From contig NZ_AP022608.1 of assembly GCF_010728925.1 (NCBI RefSeq), positions 1,116,001 through 1,180,000 of the forward strand: a DNA stretch of 64,000 bases, given 5' to 3'. Origin of the DNA: Mycolicibacterium gadium (GTDB lineage Bacteria > Actinomycetota > Actinomycetes > Mycobacteriales > Mycobacteriaceae). Positions 54,391 through 63,445 of this stretch are shown one piece after another. The notes under the pieces were generated by a model, which worked only from the letters and a program-made list of their open reading frames with translations, was not told the DNA's origin and searched no databases. The first letter of the stretch is position 1. Each line of letters opens with the position of its first letter. The position numbers and the translations under genes were made by a program.

Positions 54391-55424
54391 TCACATCGCT
54401 CCCAGCGAGCGCCGAGCTGAGCGAAGTGGCCGACGAGGCGCAACGCATCGAGGAGATGGGCTTCGACGCCGTCCACGTTTCCGAGACCGTTCGCGATCCA
54501 TTCGCCGTCTGCACCCTCGCGCTGGAGCACACCACGACGCTGGTGGTCCGGACCAGCATGGTGGTCGCTTTCGCCCGCAGCCCGATGGTCACCGCCTACG
54601 CGGCGTGGGAACTGGCCCGCTACTCCGGTGGTCGCTTCGAGCTCGGCGTCGCCACGCAGGTGAGGGGCAACATTGTCGGACGGTTTTCGATGCCGTGGAC
54701 CGACCCCGCCGCGCAGCTGCGTGACTACGTCGCATCCTTGCGCGCGATTTTCGCCGCCTTCGCGAACGGCCAGGGCGTGGACCACCACGGCAGCCACTAC
54801 ACATTTTCCCGGCTGCAGCCCTACTTCAATCCGGGTCCCATCGAGACGGCTCCCCCGCCGATCTGGACCGGCGGCGTCAACCGCAGGATGTGCCAGCTCG
54901 CCGGCGCCGTCGCCGACGGCTTCGTCGCGCACCCCACCAGCTCGCACCCGGCGGTGCTGCGCGAGTACGTCCTGCCCGCGCTCGCCGACGGTGCGGCGAA
55001 GGAGGGGCGTACCGACGGCGGACCACGGCTGGTCGTCGTGCCGCGGGTCATCTCGGGACGTGACGACGCGGCGGTCGCCGCCGTGCGTGACGAGCTGCGG
55101 ACCGAACTCGCCTTCCTGTACTCCACGCCGGCATATCAGCGCACACTCGAGCTGTTCGGACTGAGCGACGTCGCTGCCCGCCTCAGCGAGCACGCCCGTC
55201 GCAAGGAATGGTCGGCGCTCGCCGACGTACTCACCGATGACGTTGTGAGTCAACTCGTTCCGCAGGGGACCTACGAGGAGCTGCCCGGTGTTCTCGCGTC
55301 CTGGTACGCCGGGGTGTGCGACGGGATCTCGCTTGACGTGCCGGCTGATCCGGCCGATGACGACGAGTTCACCTCGATGCTTGGTCGCGTCAAGGCGATC
55401 CCGTCCCGGGTCTCGCCGGTGTGA
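54381..55424 (+). CDS. Luciferase-like (F420-dependent) oxidoreductase
   Basis: 347-residue LLM-family barrel: [10 protein letters not shown] start, TSMVVAFARSPMVTAYAAWEL, SGGRFELGVATQV and IWTGGVNRRMCQLAG. In mycobacteria most such proteins use F420. Substrate unknown. GTG at 54381 chosen; GTG at 54387 (overlapping the upstream TGA) is also possible. Cotranscribed with the ferritin-like and S4 genes. Confidence 0.87.
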   Translation: MDVITSLPASAELSEVADEAQRIEEMGFDAVHVSETVRDPFAVCTLALEHTTTLVVRTSMVVAFARSPMVTAYAAWELARYSGGRFELGVATQVRGNIVGRFSMPWTDPAAQLRDYVASLRAIFAAFANGQGVDHHGSHYTFSRLQPYFNPGPIETAPPPIWTGGVNRRMCQLAGAVADGFVAHPTSSHPAVLREYVLPALADGAAKEGRTDGGPRLVVVPRVISGRDDAAVAAVRDELRTELAFLYSTPAYQRTLELFGLSDVAARLSEHARRKEWSALADVLTDDVVSQLVPQGTYEELPGVLASWYAGVCDGISLDVPADPADDDEFTSMLGRVKAIPSRVSPV

Positions 55425-55636
55425 CCGACGTGGACGAGGTGCCGATTCGCGACGAGACGATCCGCTTGGGTCAGTTCCTGAAACTGGCGGGGCTGATCGA
55501 CAGCGGAGCGGACGCGAAGGCGGTCATCGCCGACGGGCTGGTCATCGTCAACGACACTGTCGAGCGCCGCAGGGGCCGACAGCTGCGGTCGGGTGACACC
55601 GTGGAGTTCGACGGCCGTCGCGCCCGGGTCAGTTGA
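55421..55636 (+). CDS. S4-domain RNA-binding protein
   Basis: 71 residues, a single S4 fold: [42 protein letters not shown]. YbcJ-like. Binds structured RNA; partner unknown. GTG start overlaps the LLM stop (GTGA), and its end overlaps the ileS end by eight bases on the opposite strand. Confidence 0.88.
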   Translation: MTDVDEVPIRDETIRLGQFLKLAGLIDSGADAKAVIADGLVIVNDTVERRRGRQLRSGDTVEFDGRRARVS

Positions 55637-58600
55637 CCTTCGCGATCTCCACCCGGACACCGTCACCGATCTCGCTACCGTCCGTGAGGTCACCGAATTC
55701 GAAGCTGGTGGCCAGGATTTCACGCGCGATGAGCTCGCTGTGTGTGTGCGCCCAGCTCTGGTGGGCGGCCGGCACCGACATGACCACCGAGATGCGGTCG
55801 GACACGTCGAGCCCCGTCGACTTTCGCAGTTCCTGCAGTTCGCGGATGCGGTCCTTGGCCCAACCCTCGGCCTCGAGCTCTTCGGTGACGGTGCCGTCCA
55901 GCACCACCAACCCTGCGCCATCGGGCAACGCGGCGGTGTATCCGGGGTCGGCCGCCACCAGCCGCGAGCTGTACTCCTCGGGGAGAAGGACCGCGGGCCC
56001 AGCATTCAGGGTGCCATCGGCATTCGCGACGGCTTCGCCGGCCTTGACTGCCTTGATGGCGGCCTGAACGTCACGGCCTAGCCGGGGTCCGGCCACCTTC
56101 GCGTTGACGGTCAGCTCGAATCGACCGTAGGTGGCGATGTCGTCGGTGAGCTCGACCTCCTTGACGTTGAGCTCATCGGCGATGAGGTCGCGGAACGCCT
56201 CGAGCCGCTGCGGATCGTCGGAGCCTTTCAAGGCCACGGTGAGTTTCGGCAGCGGCAGCCGCACTCGCAGCTTCTTGGCCTTGCGCAGCGACGAGCCGGC
56301 CGAGGCGACCACGCGAACGAGGTCCATGTCGGCCACCAGCTGGGGATCCTTGGGCAGCAGGTCGGCTTCCGGCCAGTCGGTTAGGTGCACCGAGCGCTCC
56401 CCGGTCACGCCGCGCCAGATCACCTCGGTGACGAGCGGCAGCAGCGGCGCGGCGAGCCTGCCGGTCACTTCCAGCACGGTGTGCAGCGTGTCGATGGCCT
56501 CGGGATCCTCTTCCCAGAACCGCGAACGCGACCGTCGGACATACCAGTTCGTCAACGCATCGGTGAATTGGCGCAACTGATCGCAGGCTCCCGAGATGTC
56601 GCAGACATCCATGGAATCGGTGAGGTCGTCGCGCAGCACGGCGAGCTTGGCCAGGATGTAGCGGTCCAACACGTTCGCCGAATCGGTCCGCCACGCGCCC
56701 TTCTTCGGCGCATAAAGCGTCAGGAAGGTGTAGGCGTTCCACAGTGGCAGCAGCACCTGCCGGACACCCTCGCGGATGCCCTGTTCGGTGACGATCAGGT
56801 TGCCGCCGCGCAGGATTGGCGACGCCATCAGGAACCAGCGCATGGCGTCGGAGCCGTCGCGGTCGAAAACCTCGGTGACGTCGGGGTAGTTGCGCAACGA
56901 CTTGCTCATCTTCTGGCCGTCGTTGCCCAGCACGATGCCGTGCGCCACACACGTCTTGAACGCTGGACGGTCGAATAGCGCAGTGGCCAGTATGTGCATG
57001 GTGTAGAACCAGCCGCGAGTCTGGCCGATGTACTCGACGATGAAATCGCCGGGAAAATGAGTGTCGAACCAGTCGGCGTTCTCGAACGGGTAGTGCACCT
57101 GACCGTAGGGCATCGACCCCGAGTCGAACCACACGTCGAATACGTCCTCGATGCGGCGCATCGTGGACTTTCCGGTCGGGTCATCGGGATTCGGGCGGGT
57201 GAGCTCGTCGATATACGGTCGGTGCAGGTTGTCCGGACGTACGCCGAAGTCGCGCTCGAGATCGTCGAGACTGCCGTACACGTCCAGACGCGGGTACGCC
57301 GGATCGTCGGACTTCCACACCGGAATCGGGCTGCCCCAGTATCGGTTTCGCGAGATCGACCAGTCGCGGGCACCCTGCAGCCACTTTCCGAACTGGCCGT
57401 CCTTGACGTGCTCGGGGTACCAGGTGATCTCTTGGTTCAGCTCGACCATGCGGTCGCGGAAGTCGGTCACCTTGATGAACCACGACGACACGGCGCGGTA
57501 GATCAACGGGTTCCGGCAGCGCCAACAGTGCGGATAAGAGTGGTCGTATGTCTCGTGGCGCAACAGCACCGCGCCGTTGACGCCCGCCGAGCGCGCCTGG
57601 TTCTTCAGATCGCGGATGATCTGCGGATTCGCGTCGAACACGTGCTGGCCGGCGTATTCGGGCACCGTGGCGTCGAACCTGCCCTTGGTGTCAACCGGTG
57701 TGACGGCGACGATGTCGGCCGCCTGTGCCGTCGCCATGTCGTCCTCGCCGTACGCCGGCGACATGTGGACGATGCCGGTGCCGTCCTCGGTGCTGACGAA
57801 GTCCGCAGGCAACACCTGAAAGGCGTTGCGCGCCCCCTCGCTGTCCATGAAGTACGGAAACGGCGGAAGGTACCGCGTGCCGAGCAGCTCGCGTCCGCTG
57901 TAGGTGGCCACCACCTCGGGCTCGTCTCCCAGCTCGCGGGCGTAGGCCGTCAGCCGCGCCTGTGCCAGCACGTAGCGGCGGCCATCGGGTGCTTGCACGC
58001 AGACGTAGGGGATGTCGGGGCCCACCGCGACCGCCTGGTTCGACGGCAGCGTCCAGGGCGTCGTGGTCCAGATCAGAAGGAAGGCACCGGCTAGCCCCTT
58101 GTCATCGCTGTCGACCACCTTGAATCCGACGGTCAGCGCCGGGTCCTGGCGCATTTGATAGACGTCGTCATCCATCCGCAGTTCATGGTTGGACAGCGGC
58201 GTCTCGTCGTTCCAGCAGTACGGCAGCACCCGGTTGCCCTCGTAGGCCAGGCCCTTGTCCCACAGCTGCTTGAACGCCCAGATCACCGATTCCATAAAGC
58301 CGAGATCCAGCGTTTTGTAGTCGTTGTCGAAGTCGACCCACCGGGCCTGACGGGTGACGTAGGCCTGCCATTCGTCGGTGTACTTGAGCACCGACGCGCG
58401 GCACGCTTCGTTGAACTTCTCGATGCCCATCTCTTCGATCTGCGCCTTGTCGGCGATGCCCAGCTGACGCTGCACCTCTAGTTCGGCGGGCAGGCCGTGA
58501 GTATCCCAGCCGAAGCGGCGATCCACTTTGTAGCCGCGCATGGTGCGGTAGCGCGGCACGATGTCCTTGACGTAGCCGGTCAGCAGGTGGCCGTAATGGG

Positions 58601-58769
58601 GAAGACCATTGGCGAACGGCGGACCGTCGTAGAACACATAATCCGGCGATCCGTCCCGGCGCGCGATGCTGGCACGGAACGTGTCGTCGGAGTTCCAGTA
58701 GTCCAGGACGTCGCTTTCCAGCGCCGGGAAATTGGGCGCTCCGGCGGCCGGCTTCGGATAGGCGGTCAC
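55629..58769 (-). CDS. ileS: Isoleucyl-tRNA synthetase
   Basis: Charges tRNA-Ile. 1046 residues from the GTG at 58769 ([17 protein letters not shown]). Class I motifs: HIGH-type PHYGHLL (58-61) and GQKMSKSL; an editing domain with [11 protein letters not shown]-terminal tail that resembles the eukaryotic-like (type 2) IleRS found in mycobacteria. An earlier in-frame codon (58793) lies inside the T-box leader. AGGAGA lies four bases upstream of the start within the sequestering hairpin. Confidence 0.95.
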   Translation of the reverse strand: MTAYPKPAAGAPNFPALESDVLDYWNSDDTFRASIARRDGSPDYVFYDGPPFANGLPHYGHLLTGYVKDIVPRYRTMRGYKVDRRFGWDTHGLPAELEVQRQLGIADKAQIEEMGIEKFNEACRASVLKYTDEWQAYVTRQARWVDFDNDYKTLDLGFMESVIWAFKQLWDKGLAYEGNRVLPYCWNDETPLSNHELRMDDDVYQMRQDPALTVGFKVVDSDDKGLAGAFLLIWTTTPWTLPSNQAVAVGPDIPYVCVQAPDGRRYVLAQARLTAYARELGDEPEVVATYSGRELLGTRYLPPFPYFMDSEGARNAFQVLPADFVSTEDGTGIVHMSPAYGEDDMATAQAADIVAVTPVDTKGRFDATVPEYAGQHVFDANPQIIRDLKNQARSAGVNGAVLLRHETYDHSYPHCWRCRNPLIYRAVSSWFIKVTDFRDRMVELNQEITWYPEHVKDGQFGKWLQGARDWSISRNRYWGSPIPVWKSDDPAYPRLDVYGSLDDLERDFGVRPDNLHRPYIDELTRPNPDDPTGKSTMRRIEDVFDVWFDSGSMPYGQVHYPFENADWFDTHFPGDFIVEYIGQTRGWFYTMHILATALFDRPAFKTCVAHGIVLGNDGQKMSKSLRNYPDVTEVFDRDGSDAMRWFLMASPILRGGNLIVTEQGIREGVRQVLLPLWNAYTFLTLYAPKKGAWRTDSANVLDRYILAKLAVLRDDLTDSMDVCDISGACDQLRQFTDALTNWYVRRSRSRFWEEDPEAIDTLHTVLEVTGRLAAPLLPLVTEVIWRGVTGERSVHLTDWPEADLLPKDPQLVADMDLVRVVASAGSSLRKAKKLRVRLPLPKLTVALKGSDDPQRLEAFRDLIADELNVKEVELTDDIATYGRFELTVNAKVAGPRLGRDVQAAIKAVKAGEAVANADGTLNAGPAVLLPEEYSSRLVAADPGYTAALPDGAGLVVLDGTVTEELEAEGWAKDRIRELQELRKSTGLDVSDRISVVMSVPAAHQSWAHTHSELIAREILATSFEFGDLTDGSEIGDGVRVEIAKVN

Positions 58770-58971
58770 GTGTCTCCTGTGCCTGATTGGCACGGGGACG
58801 ACGTCGCGCGGTGCGCGAGCGCCGCGGTACCACCCCGCTTGCGTGCATCACCTTTCGACGATGTACGCCGCTCACTTAGGGCGATGACGGACCCACCCGT
58901 TCGGTTCTACTGAGCTGGAATCAGCCGTTCTTCCGAAGGCTCCCCGGTGATGGCCGGATCGACGCCGTTCT
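58770..58971 (-). promoter_or_regulatory. T-box riboswitch (translational type) of ileS
   Basis: On the minus strand: a short stem I (TCCGG...CCGGGGA) whose loop holds the specifier ATC (58951-58949) for isoleucine, a stem II region (GAGCCTTCGGAAGAACGGC), and the T-box core GGGTGGTACCGCGG (58835-58822), where the bulge TGGTACC pairs with uncharged tRNA CCA and the discriminator. Downstream, GTGCC-AATCA-GGCAC and the ribosome site AGGAGA (58778-58773) form a likely sequestor. Known actinobacterial architecture: ultrashort stem I and translational control. Confidence 0.93.
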
Positions 58972-58976
58972 CGCCA

Positions 58977-58982
58977 AGTCTA
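58977..58982 (-). promoter_or_regulatory. Candidate -10 of ileS leader
   Basis: TAGACT on the minus strand, placing the RNA start near 58970, just before stem I. The -35 is weak. Confidence 0.4.
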
Positions 58983-59021
58983 ATGACAAGCGCAAATCAT
59001 ATGCGCCGCACGAAGCGGCTC

Positions 59022-59675
59022 TCAGACGGCAGGCAGCGCGTCCGTGGTCATCTCGTAGAGCGCGCGGGGGAACTGCTCGGCGAGCTCTTCGATGGTGTAC
59101 GGCTCGAAATAGCTCGTGTCATACCACCAGTCCACGTGAACCAGACCCTGGGTGCGGTACACCCTCAGCTCCAGCGCGTGGCCCAGCCCCGGAGGCGTCT
59201 CCTGCACCGGCACCGGCACCGAGCTCTCGGGCACCTGGCCCAAATAGTTGAAGTACACCTCCGACATCGCGTCGTCGGTGCGCTCCGATGCCGAGGCCAG
59301 GGCGTTGTGAACGCCGCGCAGGACGTCGGTGGCGCTGGCCTGTGCAGCCGTCACGCACATCACCGGGACCGCGTCCAGCAGGCTGCCACGTTCGCTGGCC
59401 ACGTCGATGGGGACGATGCCCTCACCGAGTGTCCTGGCGATCGTGCGAGCGAGCGCCGCGAGGAGGAGTTCGTCGGTTGGCGCACCCAGCCAATCGGAGG
59501 CTCCGTCGAGTTCGGCGGTGAGTTCCTCGTTGTCGAGCGTCGACAGCCGCACCATGTCCGCGGCACGAGAAGCGTCCGGGACGTCATGATCCACCACGTG
59601 GATCGTTGCTAATGCAATTTCAGTAAAGGAGTTAGAGGCCTCTTTAGCCGTCATTCGCAACTGAGAAGCAACCAT
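59022..59675 (-). CDS. Stand-alone condensation-domain C-lobe-like protein
   Basis: 217 residues resembling the C-terminal lobe of NRPS condensation/epimerisation domains: TDELLLAALARTIARTL, VASERG, VYFNYLGQVPE, then VDWWYDTSYFEPYTIEELAEQFPRAL. The HHxxxDG motif of the N-lobe is absent, so it is unlikely to condense by itself. The ATG at 59675 has TATCGT seven bases upstream; the longer frame lacks support. Divergent from an HTH gene 137 bases away. Function unknown. Confidence 0.72.
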   Translation of the reverse strand: MVASQLRMTAKEASNSFTEIALATIHVVDHDVPDASRAADMVRLSTLDNEELTAELDGASDWLGAPTDELLLAALARTIARTLGEGIVPIDVASERGSLLDAVPVMCVTAAQASATDVLRGVHNALASASERTDDAMSEVYFNYLGQVPESSVPVPVQETPPGLGHALELRVYRTQGLVHVDWWYDTSYFEPYTIEELAEQFPRALYEMTTDALPAV

Positions 59676-59682
59676 GGCCACA

Positions 59683-59688
59683 ACGATA
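59683..59688 (-). promoter_or_regulatory. -10 hexamer for the 59675 gene (leaderless pattern)
   Basis: TATCGT on the minus strand, seven bases before the ATG at 59675. Confidence 0.45.
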
Positions 59689-59697
59689 GCCCAAGTG

Positions 59698-59711
59698 TCC
59701 CAAATATGGGA
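59698..59711. promoter_or_regulatory. Palindrome in the divergent promoter
   Basis: TCCCA-AATA-TGGGA, ten bases upstream of the TATCGT box of the minus-strand gene. It may be a binding site for the HTH protein encoded at 59813, but that is only positional. Confidence 0.4.
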
Positions 59712-59799
59712 TAGGCCTCCCGAAACTGTGACGGCAGTGTCAATTAAGGCAAAGCTTTCCGGTTTGCGGTTCGCGCTGCCCATTTTATGAAGATTGCTT

Positions 59800-59805
59800 T
59801 ATTGT
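59800..59805 (+). promoter_or_regulatory. -10 hexamer of the HTH gene
   Basis: TATTGT, seven bases before the GTG at 59813. The interval (AGGAAGG) also looks like a ribosome site, so both modes of initiation are possible. Confidence 0.45.
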
Positions 59806-59812
59806 AGGAAGG

Positions 59813-60196
59813 GTGCCACGCACCGACGAGAACGGCAGACAACTAAAAGCCCTGCTTGATTACCTACTTGACGGCGACGTTGACGCCAAAGACATTTACG
59901 ACGCGCTCGGGATCTCGAGCAGCACGTACTATCGGCGCATCAAGGAAGCCGACTACCCGGACGCCGAGGAATTGCGCCGAGTGTCGGACAGATTCGGCGT
60001 CAGCTACCCAGACCTGCAGATCAGGTTCGGCCTGATGAGCGAACAAGAGGTGTGGAGCTACATCGAGTCCGCGCCGTTCGGCAGAACCGCTCTGCGGGAG
60101 GCTTTGGACACCCGGACGGCCATCCGAACCAGCGATCGAACCCGCGCACCAAAGCTCTCCGAGCTGAAACCGCGCAGTGACGCGCCCCCGCTATAG
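59813..60196 (+). CDS. HTH DNA-binding regulator (phage-repressor-like)
   Basis: 127 residues. HTH at about 25-45 (DAKDIYDALGISSSTYYRRIKE) followed by EELRRVSDRFGVSYPDLQIRFGL. The tail (about 85-127) is polar, basic and likely disordered. Similar short regulators occur in mycobacterial genomes and phages. It is 41 bases upstream of a 7-TM gene on the same strand; the two look like a unit. Confidence 0.82.
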   Translation: MPRTDENGRQLKALLDYLLDGDVDAKDIYDALGISSSTYYRRIKEADYPDAEELRRVSDRFGVSYPDLQIRFGLMSEQEVWSYIESAPFGRTALREALDTRTAIRTSDRTRAPKLSELKPRSDAPPL

Positions 60197-60197
60197 C

Positions 60198-60203
60198 TAT
60201 ACT
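60198..60203 (+). promoter_or_regulatory. -10 hexamer between the HTH and membrane genes
   Basis: TATACT directly after the HTH stop codon; RNA start expected near 60210, leaving about a 28-base leader before the ATG at 60238. Confidence 0.45.
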
Positions 60204-60237
60204 TTGCTGAGTACACCGCGGCTCGAAAGCGACATGC

Positions 60238-60975
60238 ATGGGTCTGACAACTCTTATTGCGATCACGCTTTGCTGTATCGCGTGGAGTTTGTGGATTCGC
60301 CGCGTTACATGGTCGTCCCGTTGGGAGTTCGCCGCAACGCTGAACATCGCTTTGCAGGGCGGCGCGGTACTGCTTATGTCACCGTGGGCGTCGGAAACCC
60401 TCGGCGCCTTTCTCTACTCGCTGACAGGTAAGTGGAACCTCGAGGACTACATCGGCCACGATCTGTACATCGTCGCCGCGTCGGCGGTCGTGTACAACGC
60501 GCTGGGCCGGCTGCAGCAGGATCACGAACTGCAGCGGTCGTTCAAGCAATACGTGGAATACCCCGCGACGCTGTGCATCCCCCTGCTGCTGGTGGCGTTC
60601 ACCCTGGGCAACGGCGCGAAGATCTACAAGGCCGACTTCTTCCAGGTGCCGACGGACTTCTGGCTGAACATGTACTGGCTGCTTTTGTGCGGCACGCTCA
60701 TCTACCTGCTGGGGTACGGCGCCCGGGCGCTGCTCGTCTTGCGCAAGGACCCGCGCTCACGCACGGTCGCCAACATCTACCTCGTGTCGTCGGCCGCCGG
60801 CATTGCCGCCTGCCTGGTCCGCCTGGCGACCGCGTTCATCCCCCAGCTGCAGGCGGTCAACGCCGGCACCGCGCTGACGTGGATATTCGCCTGCATGTGC
60901 GGCGCGGGTTTCGCGATCACTTCTGCGGAGTCCTGGCGCAAGAAGACCAGGTGGTTCTCGACCGCCGAGCGCTGA
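60238..60975 (+). CDS. Seven-segment membrane protein paired with HTH regulator
   Basis: 245 residues with about seven membrane segments (2-20, 30-50, 73-90, 107-125, 137-163, 175-198, 205-225). The loop KWNLEDYIGHDLY and a short basic C-terminus (ESWRKKTRW) are the only polar features. No known motif recognised. It lies directly after the HTH gene and before the IS element. A role with the regulator (sensing, or phage exclusion) is speculation. Confidence 0.8.
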   Translation: MGLTTLIAITLCCIAWSLWIRRVTWSSRWEFAATLNIALQGGAVLLMSPWASETLGAFLYSLTGKWNLEDYIGHDLYIVAASAVVYNALGRLQQDHELQRSFKQYVEYPATLCIPLLLVAFTLGNGAKIYKADFFQVPTDFWLNMYWLLLCGTLIYLLGYGARALLVLRKDPRSRTVANIYLVSSAAGIAACLVRLATAFIPQLQAVNAGTALTWIFACMCGAGFAITSAESWRKKTRWFSTAER

Positions 60976-60995
60976 GGTCGTTTCGGGTCGGTAGC

Positions 60996-61001
60996 ACTAG
61001 C
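60996..61001. repeat. Target-site duplication, left copy
   Basis: ACTAGC, identical to 62114-62119 on the other side of the element. It fits NCTAGN, the target pattern reported for Bordetella IS481. It contains the transposase stop codon. Confidence 0.9.
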
Positions 61002-61989
61002 TGTACTGCCCAGGCAGGTTGGTCAACCGGGTGATGGGTGGGACCTTGCCGATTGCCGAGTGTTGCCGGTGGTGATTGTAGGTATGTAGCCAGGCCGATA
61101 GGGCTGAGCGGCGGGTGCGTTCGTTGGGGTAGTGCCGGGCGAAGGCCCATTCGGCGGCCATGGTGCGGTGGAAGCGCTCTATTTTGCCGTTGGTCTGGGG
61201 ACGGTAGGCGCGGGTGCGTTTGTGCGCGATGTGCAGGTCCGCGCAGGCGTCGCGCCATGCGTAGGACTTGTAGCAGGCTCCGTTGTCCGACAGCACCTGC
61301 TCGACATGGACGCCGCGGGTACCAAACCATCCCACCGCCCGGCGCAGCACCCCGATCGCGGTCTGAGCGGTTTCGTCGTCGTGGATCTCGGCGTAGGCGA
61401 CCCGGGAATGATCATCGATCACCGTGTGCACGTAGGCATGCCCGAGGATCGGTTGGTAGCGGTGATTGCGCCGGACCTCAGAAGTCCCATGGCGATTGCG
61501 TTTGCCGCGTGCTCGACCGACGAACCGCCAACCCCCGCCGTCGGGGATGTTGCCCAGTTTCTTGACATCGACATGCAGCATCGCGCCGGGGTGGCCGTGC
61601 TCGTAGCGGCGGATCGGCTCGCCGGTACGGATATCGATGTGAGACAACCGGTTCAGCCGACACCGCACCAGCACCGCGTGCACGGTCGAAGCCGGCATCG
61701 ACAGCCGCGAAGCGATCGCCATGGGTGAGAGACGATGCCGCCACCGCAACTCCACAATGCGGCGCACCACCGGCGCCGGTGTCCGATTGGGGCAGTGATG
61801 CGGCCGGCTGGATCGATCAGTCATCCCGGCAGCACCCATCGCCGCATAGCGCGATGCCCACCGCTGCGCGGTACGCCATGACACGTGGAAGTGCTCAGCG
61901 GCCCGCACGATGGGCCAGCCCTCCTCGACGACACGACGGGCCAGCATTAGACGCCCGCGAGGAGTCAAAACAGCATTAGCGTGGACCAC
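60997..61989 (-). CDS. IS481-family transposase
   Basis: 330 residues. N-terminal HTH (about 15-50, ARRVVEEGWPIVRAAEHFHVSWRTAQRW), then an rve/DDE core with Asp141 (LHVDVKKLG), Asp235 (LSDNG) and Glu271 (NGKIERFH), a D-35-E spacing. GTG start at 61989 with AGGAGG five bases upstream; the 62052 start is less likely. The stop TAG (60999-60997) lies outside the element, in the target duplication. Confidence 0.95.
   Translation of the reverse strand: MVHANAVLTPRGRLMLARRVVEEGWPIVRAAEHFHVSWRTAQRWASRYAAMGAAGMTDRSSRPHHCPNRTPAPVVRRIVELRWRHRLSPMAIASRLSMPASTVHAVLVRCRLNRLSHIDIRTGEPIRRYEHGHPGAMLHVDVKKLGNIPDGGGWRFVGRARGKRNRHGTSEVRRNHRYQPILGHAYVHTVIDDHSRVAYAEIHDDETAQTAIGVLRRAVGWFGTRGVHVEQVLSDNGACYKSYAWRDACADLHIAHKRTRAYRPQTNGKIERFHRTMAAEWAFARHYPNERTRRSALSAWLHTYNHHRQHSAIGKVPPITRLTNLPGQYS
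61002..61023. repeat. IS481 terminal inverted repeat, left
   Basis: 22 bases identical (as inverse complement) to 62092-62113. It also encodes the C-terminus of the transposase. Confidence 0.93.
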
Positions 61990-62091
61990 GAAGGCCTCCT
62001 GATCGTTGCGGTGAAGTGGTAGCAGCTCCACTCCACGACGGGAGGCCTTCACCTATCAACGACCGCTACAGCGTGTCGTCACAATTCCTCA

Positions 62092-62113
62092 ACCAACCTG
62101 CCTGGGCAGTACA
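62092..62113. repeat. IS481 terminal inverted repeat, right
   Basis: Partner of 61002-61023; the match is lost from base 23 inward. Confidence 0.93.
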
Positions 62114-62119
62114 ACTAGC
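62114..62119. repeat. Target-site duplication, right copy
   Basis: ACTAGC; its CTA (62115-62117) is the lipL stop codon TAG on the minus strand. Confidence 0.9.
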
Positions 62120-63386
62120 CCGCGACGGACCGGGTGACCTTCTTGTACGGCGCGCCGAGCGCGGGCATCGTCTCGTATCCACGTTTACGGGCGCGGGCGG
62201 CATCCCGGCGGATCAGCGTCTGCAGCCCCGCGAACGTCGCCTGATCGAGCACCATCCGTGTCAGCAGGCGGTTGTGCACGAACCCGAACGACATCCCCGT
62301 CTCCGGGTCCGCCCAACCCACCGATCCGGCCAGCCCCGCATGCCCGAAGCCCGGCATCACACCGGGGATCGGCACCGAGTGGTAACCGAGGTGGAACGAC
62401 AGCGGCACCCAGATGTTGCGGTCCGGCGCGAAGCTCGGCTCGCCGGCAAGGCCCTCGGCACGCTCGCGCGACAGCAGTTGCGTGCCGTCGACACGGCCGC
62501 CGTTGGCGATGGCGGCGTACAACTTGGCCAGGGCGCGCGCGGTGGCCACGCCGTTCGCGGCAGGGATCTCGGCGTCCAGGAACGGTGTGTCCCCCTGGAC
62601 GACGGCCTTCATACCCGGGAAGTACATCGATCCGAACACGCCGGAGACCCCCATGGCGGCGATCCGGGGCGCCACGAAGTTGAACACCGGATTGCTCAAA
62701 GTGCCCTGGGGCGCCAGGATTTGCGCGGCACGAGTCGGCGCGGTGGCCGGCGGCCGGCCCAGGTGCAGCCCGTCGGTGTTCAGGGGTTCGGCCAGTTCCT
62801 CACGGATCAGGTCCCGCATGCCCTTGCCGGTGATGGCGCGGCCGAGCCCCGACATCAGCCAGCCGTAGGTGAGCGCGTGATACGCCTGATGGCCGTACAG
62901 CAGCTTGTTCACCGGCGCGGCGGCGATCCGCCGCTCCATCGCGTGGTGGTCGAGCAGTTCGGCCTTGCTGACCCCGTTGAGATGCGACAAGCCCGCGCGG
63001 TGTCGCATGACGTCGCGCACCGTGATGTCGGCCTTGCCGTTCTGGCCGAACTCGGGCCAGTATTCGCTGACGGGCATGTCGTAGTCGATCAGGCCGCGGT
63101 CGGCGAGCCGATGGATCACCGTCGACGCCAGACCCTTGGTGACCGAGAAGACCATGGTGCCGGTGTCGGCTGTCCAGTACTCAGTGCCGCGTCGGTCCGA
63201 GTAGCCGGTCCACACATCGACCACGGGCTCGCCGTGCAAGTAGACGGAGAGGGCACCACCGCCGAATCGCTTACCGGGGAACAGCTTCGAGAAGGCCCGC
63301 AGAGTGCAAGCAAAGTTCGAATCCGCCGCGCCCTGAACCCTGTGCGGAAGCGCTGCGCTGCGCCCCGCGGATTTGACACCCGTCAC
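62115..63386 (-). CDS. lipL: Beta-lactamase-fold esterase (LipL type)
   Basis: 423 residues, family VIII esterase/class C beta-lactamase fold, like Rv1497. Nucleophile Ser81 and Lys84 in FSVTKG, a Tyr in LTYGWLM and a C-terminal GHAGLAG block. Probably hydrolyses short-chain esters; beta-lactamase activity cannot be told. GTG start. The gene is intact although an IS481 element inserted exactly at its stop codon. Confidence 0.92.
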   Translation of the reverse strand: MTGVKSAGRSAALPHRVQGAADSNFACTLRAFSKLFPGKRFGGGALSVYLHGEPVVDVWTGYSDRRGTEYWTADTGTMVFSVTKGLASTVIHRLADRGLIDYDMPVSEYWPEFGQNGKADITVRDVMRHRAGLSHLNGVSKAELLDHHAMERRIAAAPVNKLLYGHQAYHALTYGWLMSGLGRAITGKGMRDLIREELAEPLNTDGLHLGRPPATAPTRAAQILAPQGTLSNPVFNFVAPRIAAMGVSGVFGSMYFPGMKAVVQGDTPFLDAEIPAANGVATARALAKLYAAIANGGRVDGTQLLSRERAEGLAGEPSFAPDRNIWVPLSFHLGYHSVPIPGVMPGFGHAGLAGSVGWADPETGMSFGFVHNRLLTRMVLDQATFAGLQTLIRRDAARARKRGYETMPALGAPYKKVTRSVAG

Positions 63387-63445
63387 AATGCATACAATTT
63401 ACCTGTAGCCCCGGCAAATAAACCGGGTGTTACCGAAAAGTTAGG

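Larger units (their letters stand above)
61002..62113 (-). mobile_element. IS481-family insertion sequence (complete, 1112 bp)
   Basis: Bounded by 22-base perfect inverted repeats starting TGTACTGCCCAGGCAGGTTG (61002-61023 and 62092-62113), and by a 6-base direct repeat ACTAGC. One DDE transposase gene on the minus strand. Intact ends, a clean duplication and an open transposase suggest a recent insertion. It disrupts no gene: on one side is the 7-TM gene end, on the other the lipL stop codon. Confidence 0.95.

Noticed and set aside
60975..62115. Disruption of a gene by the IS481 element
   Set aside because: The 7-TM gene stops 20 bases before the element and lipL keeps its full length, because the duplicated CTAG restores its stop codon.
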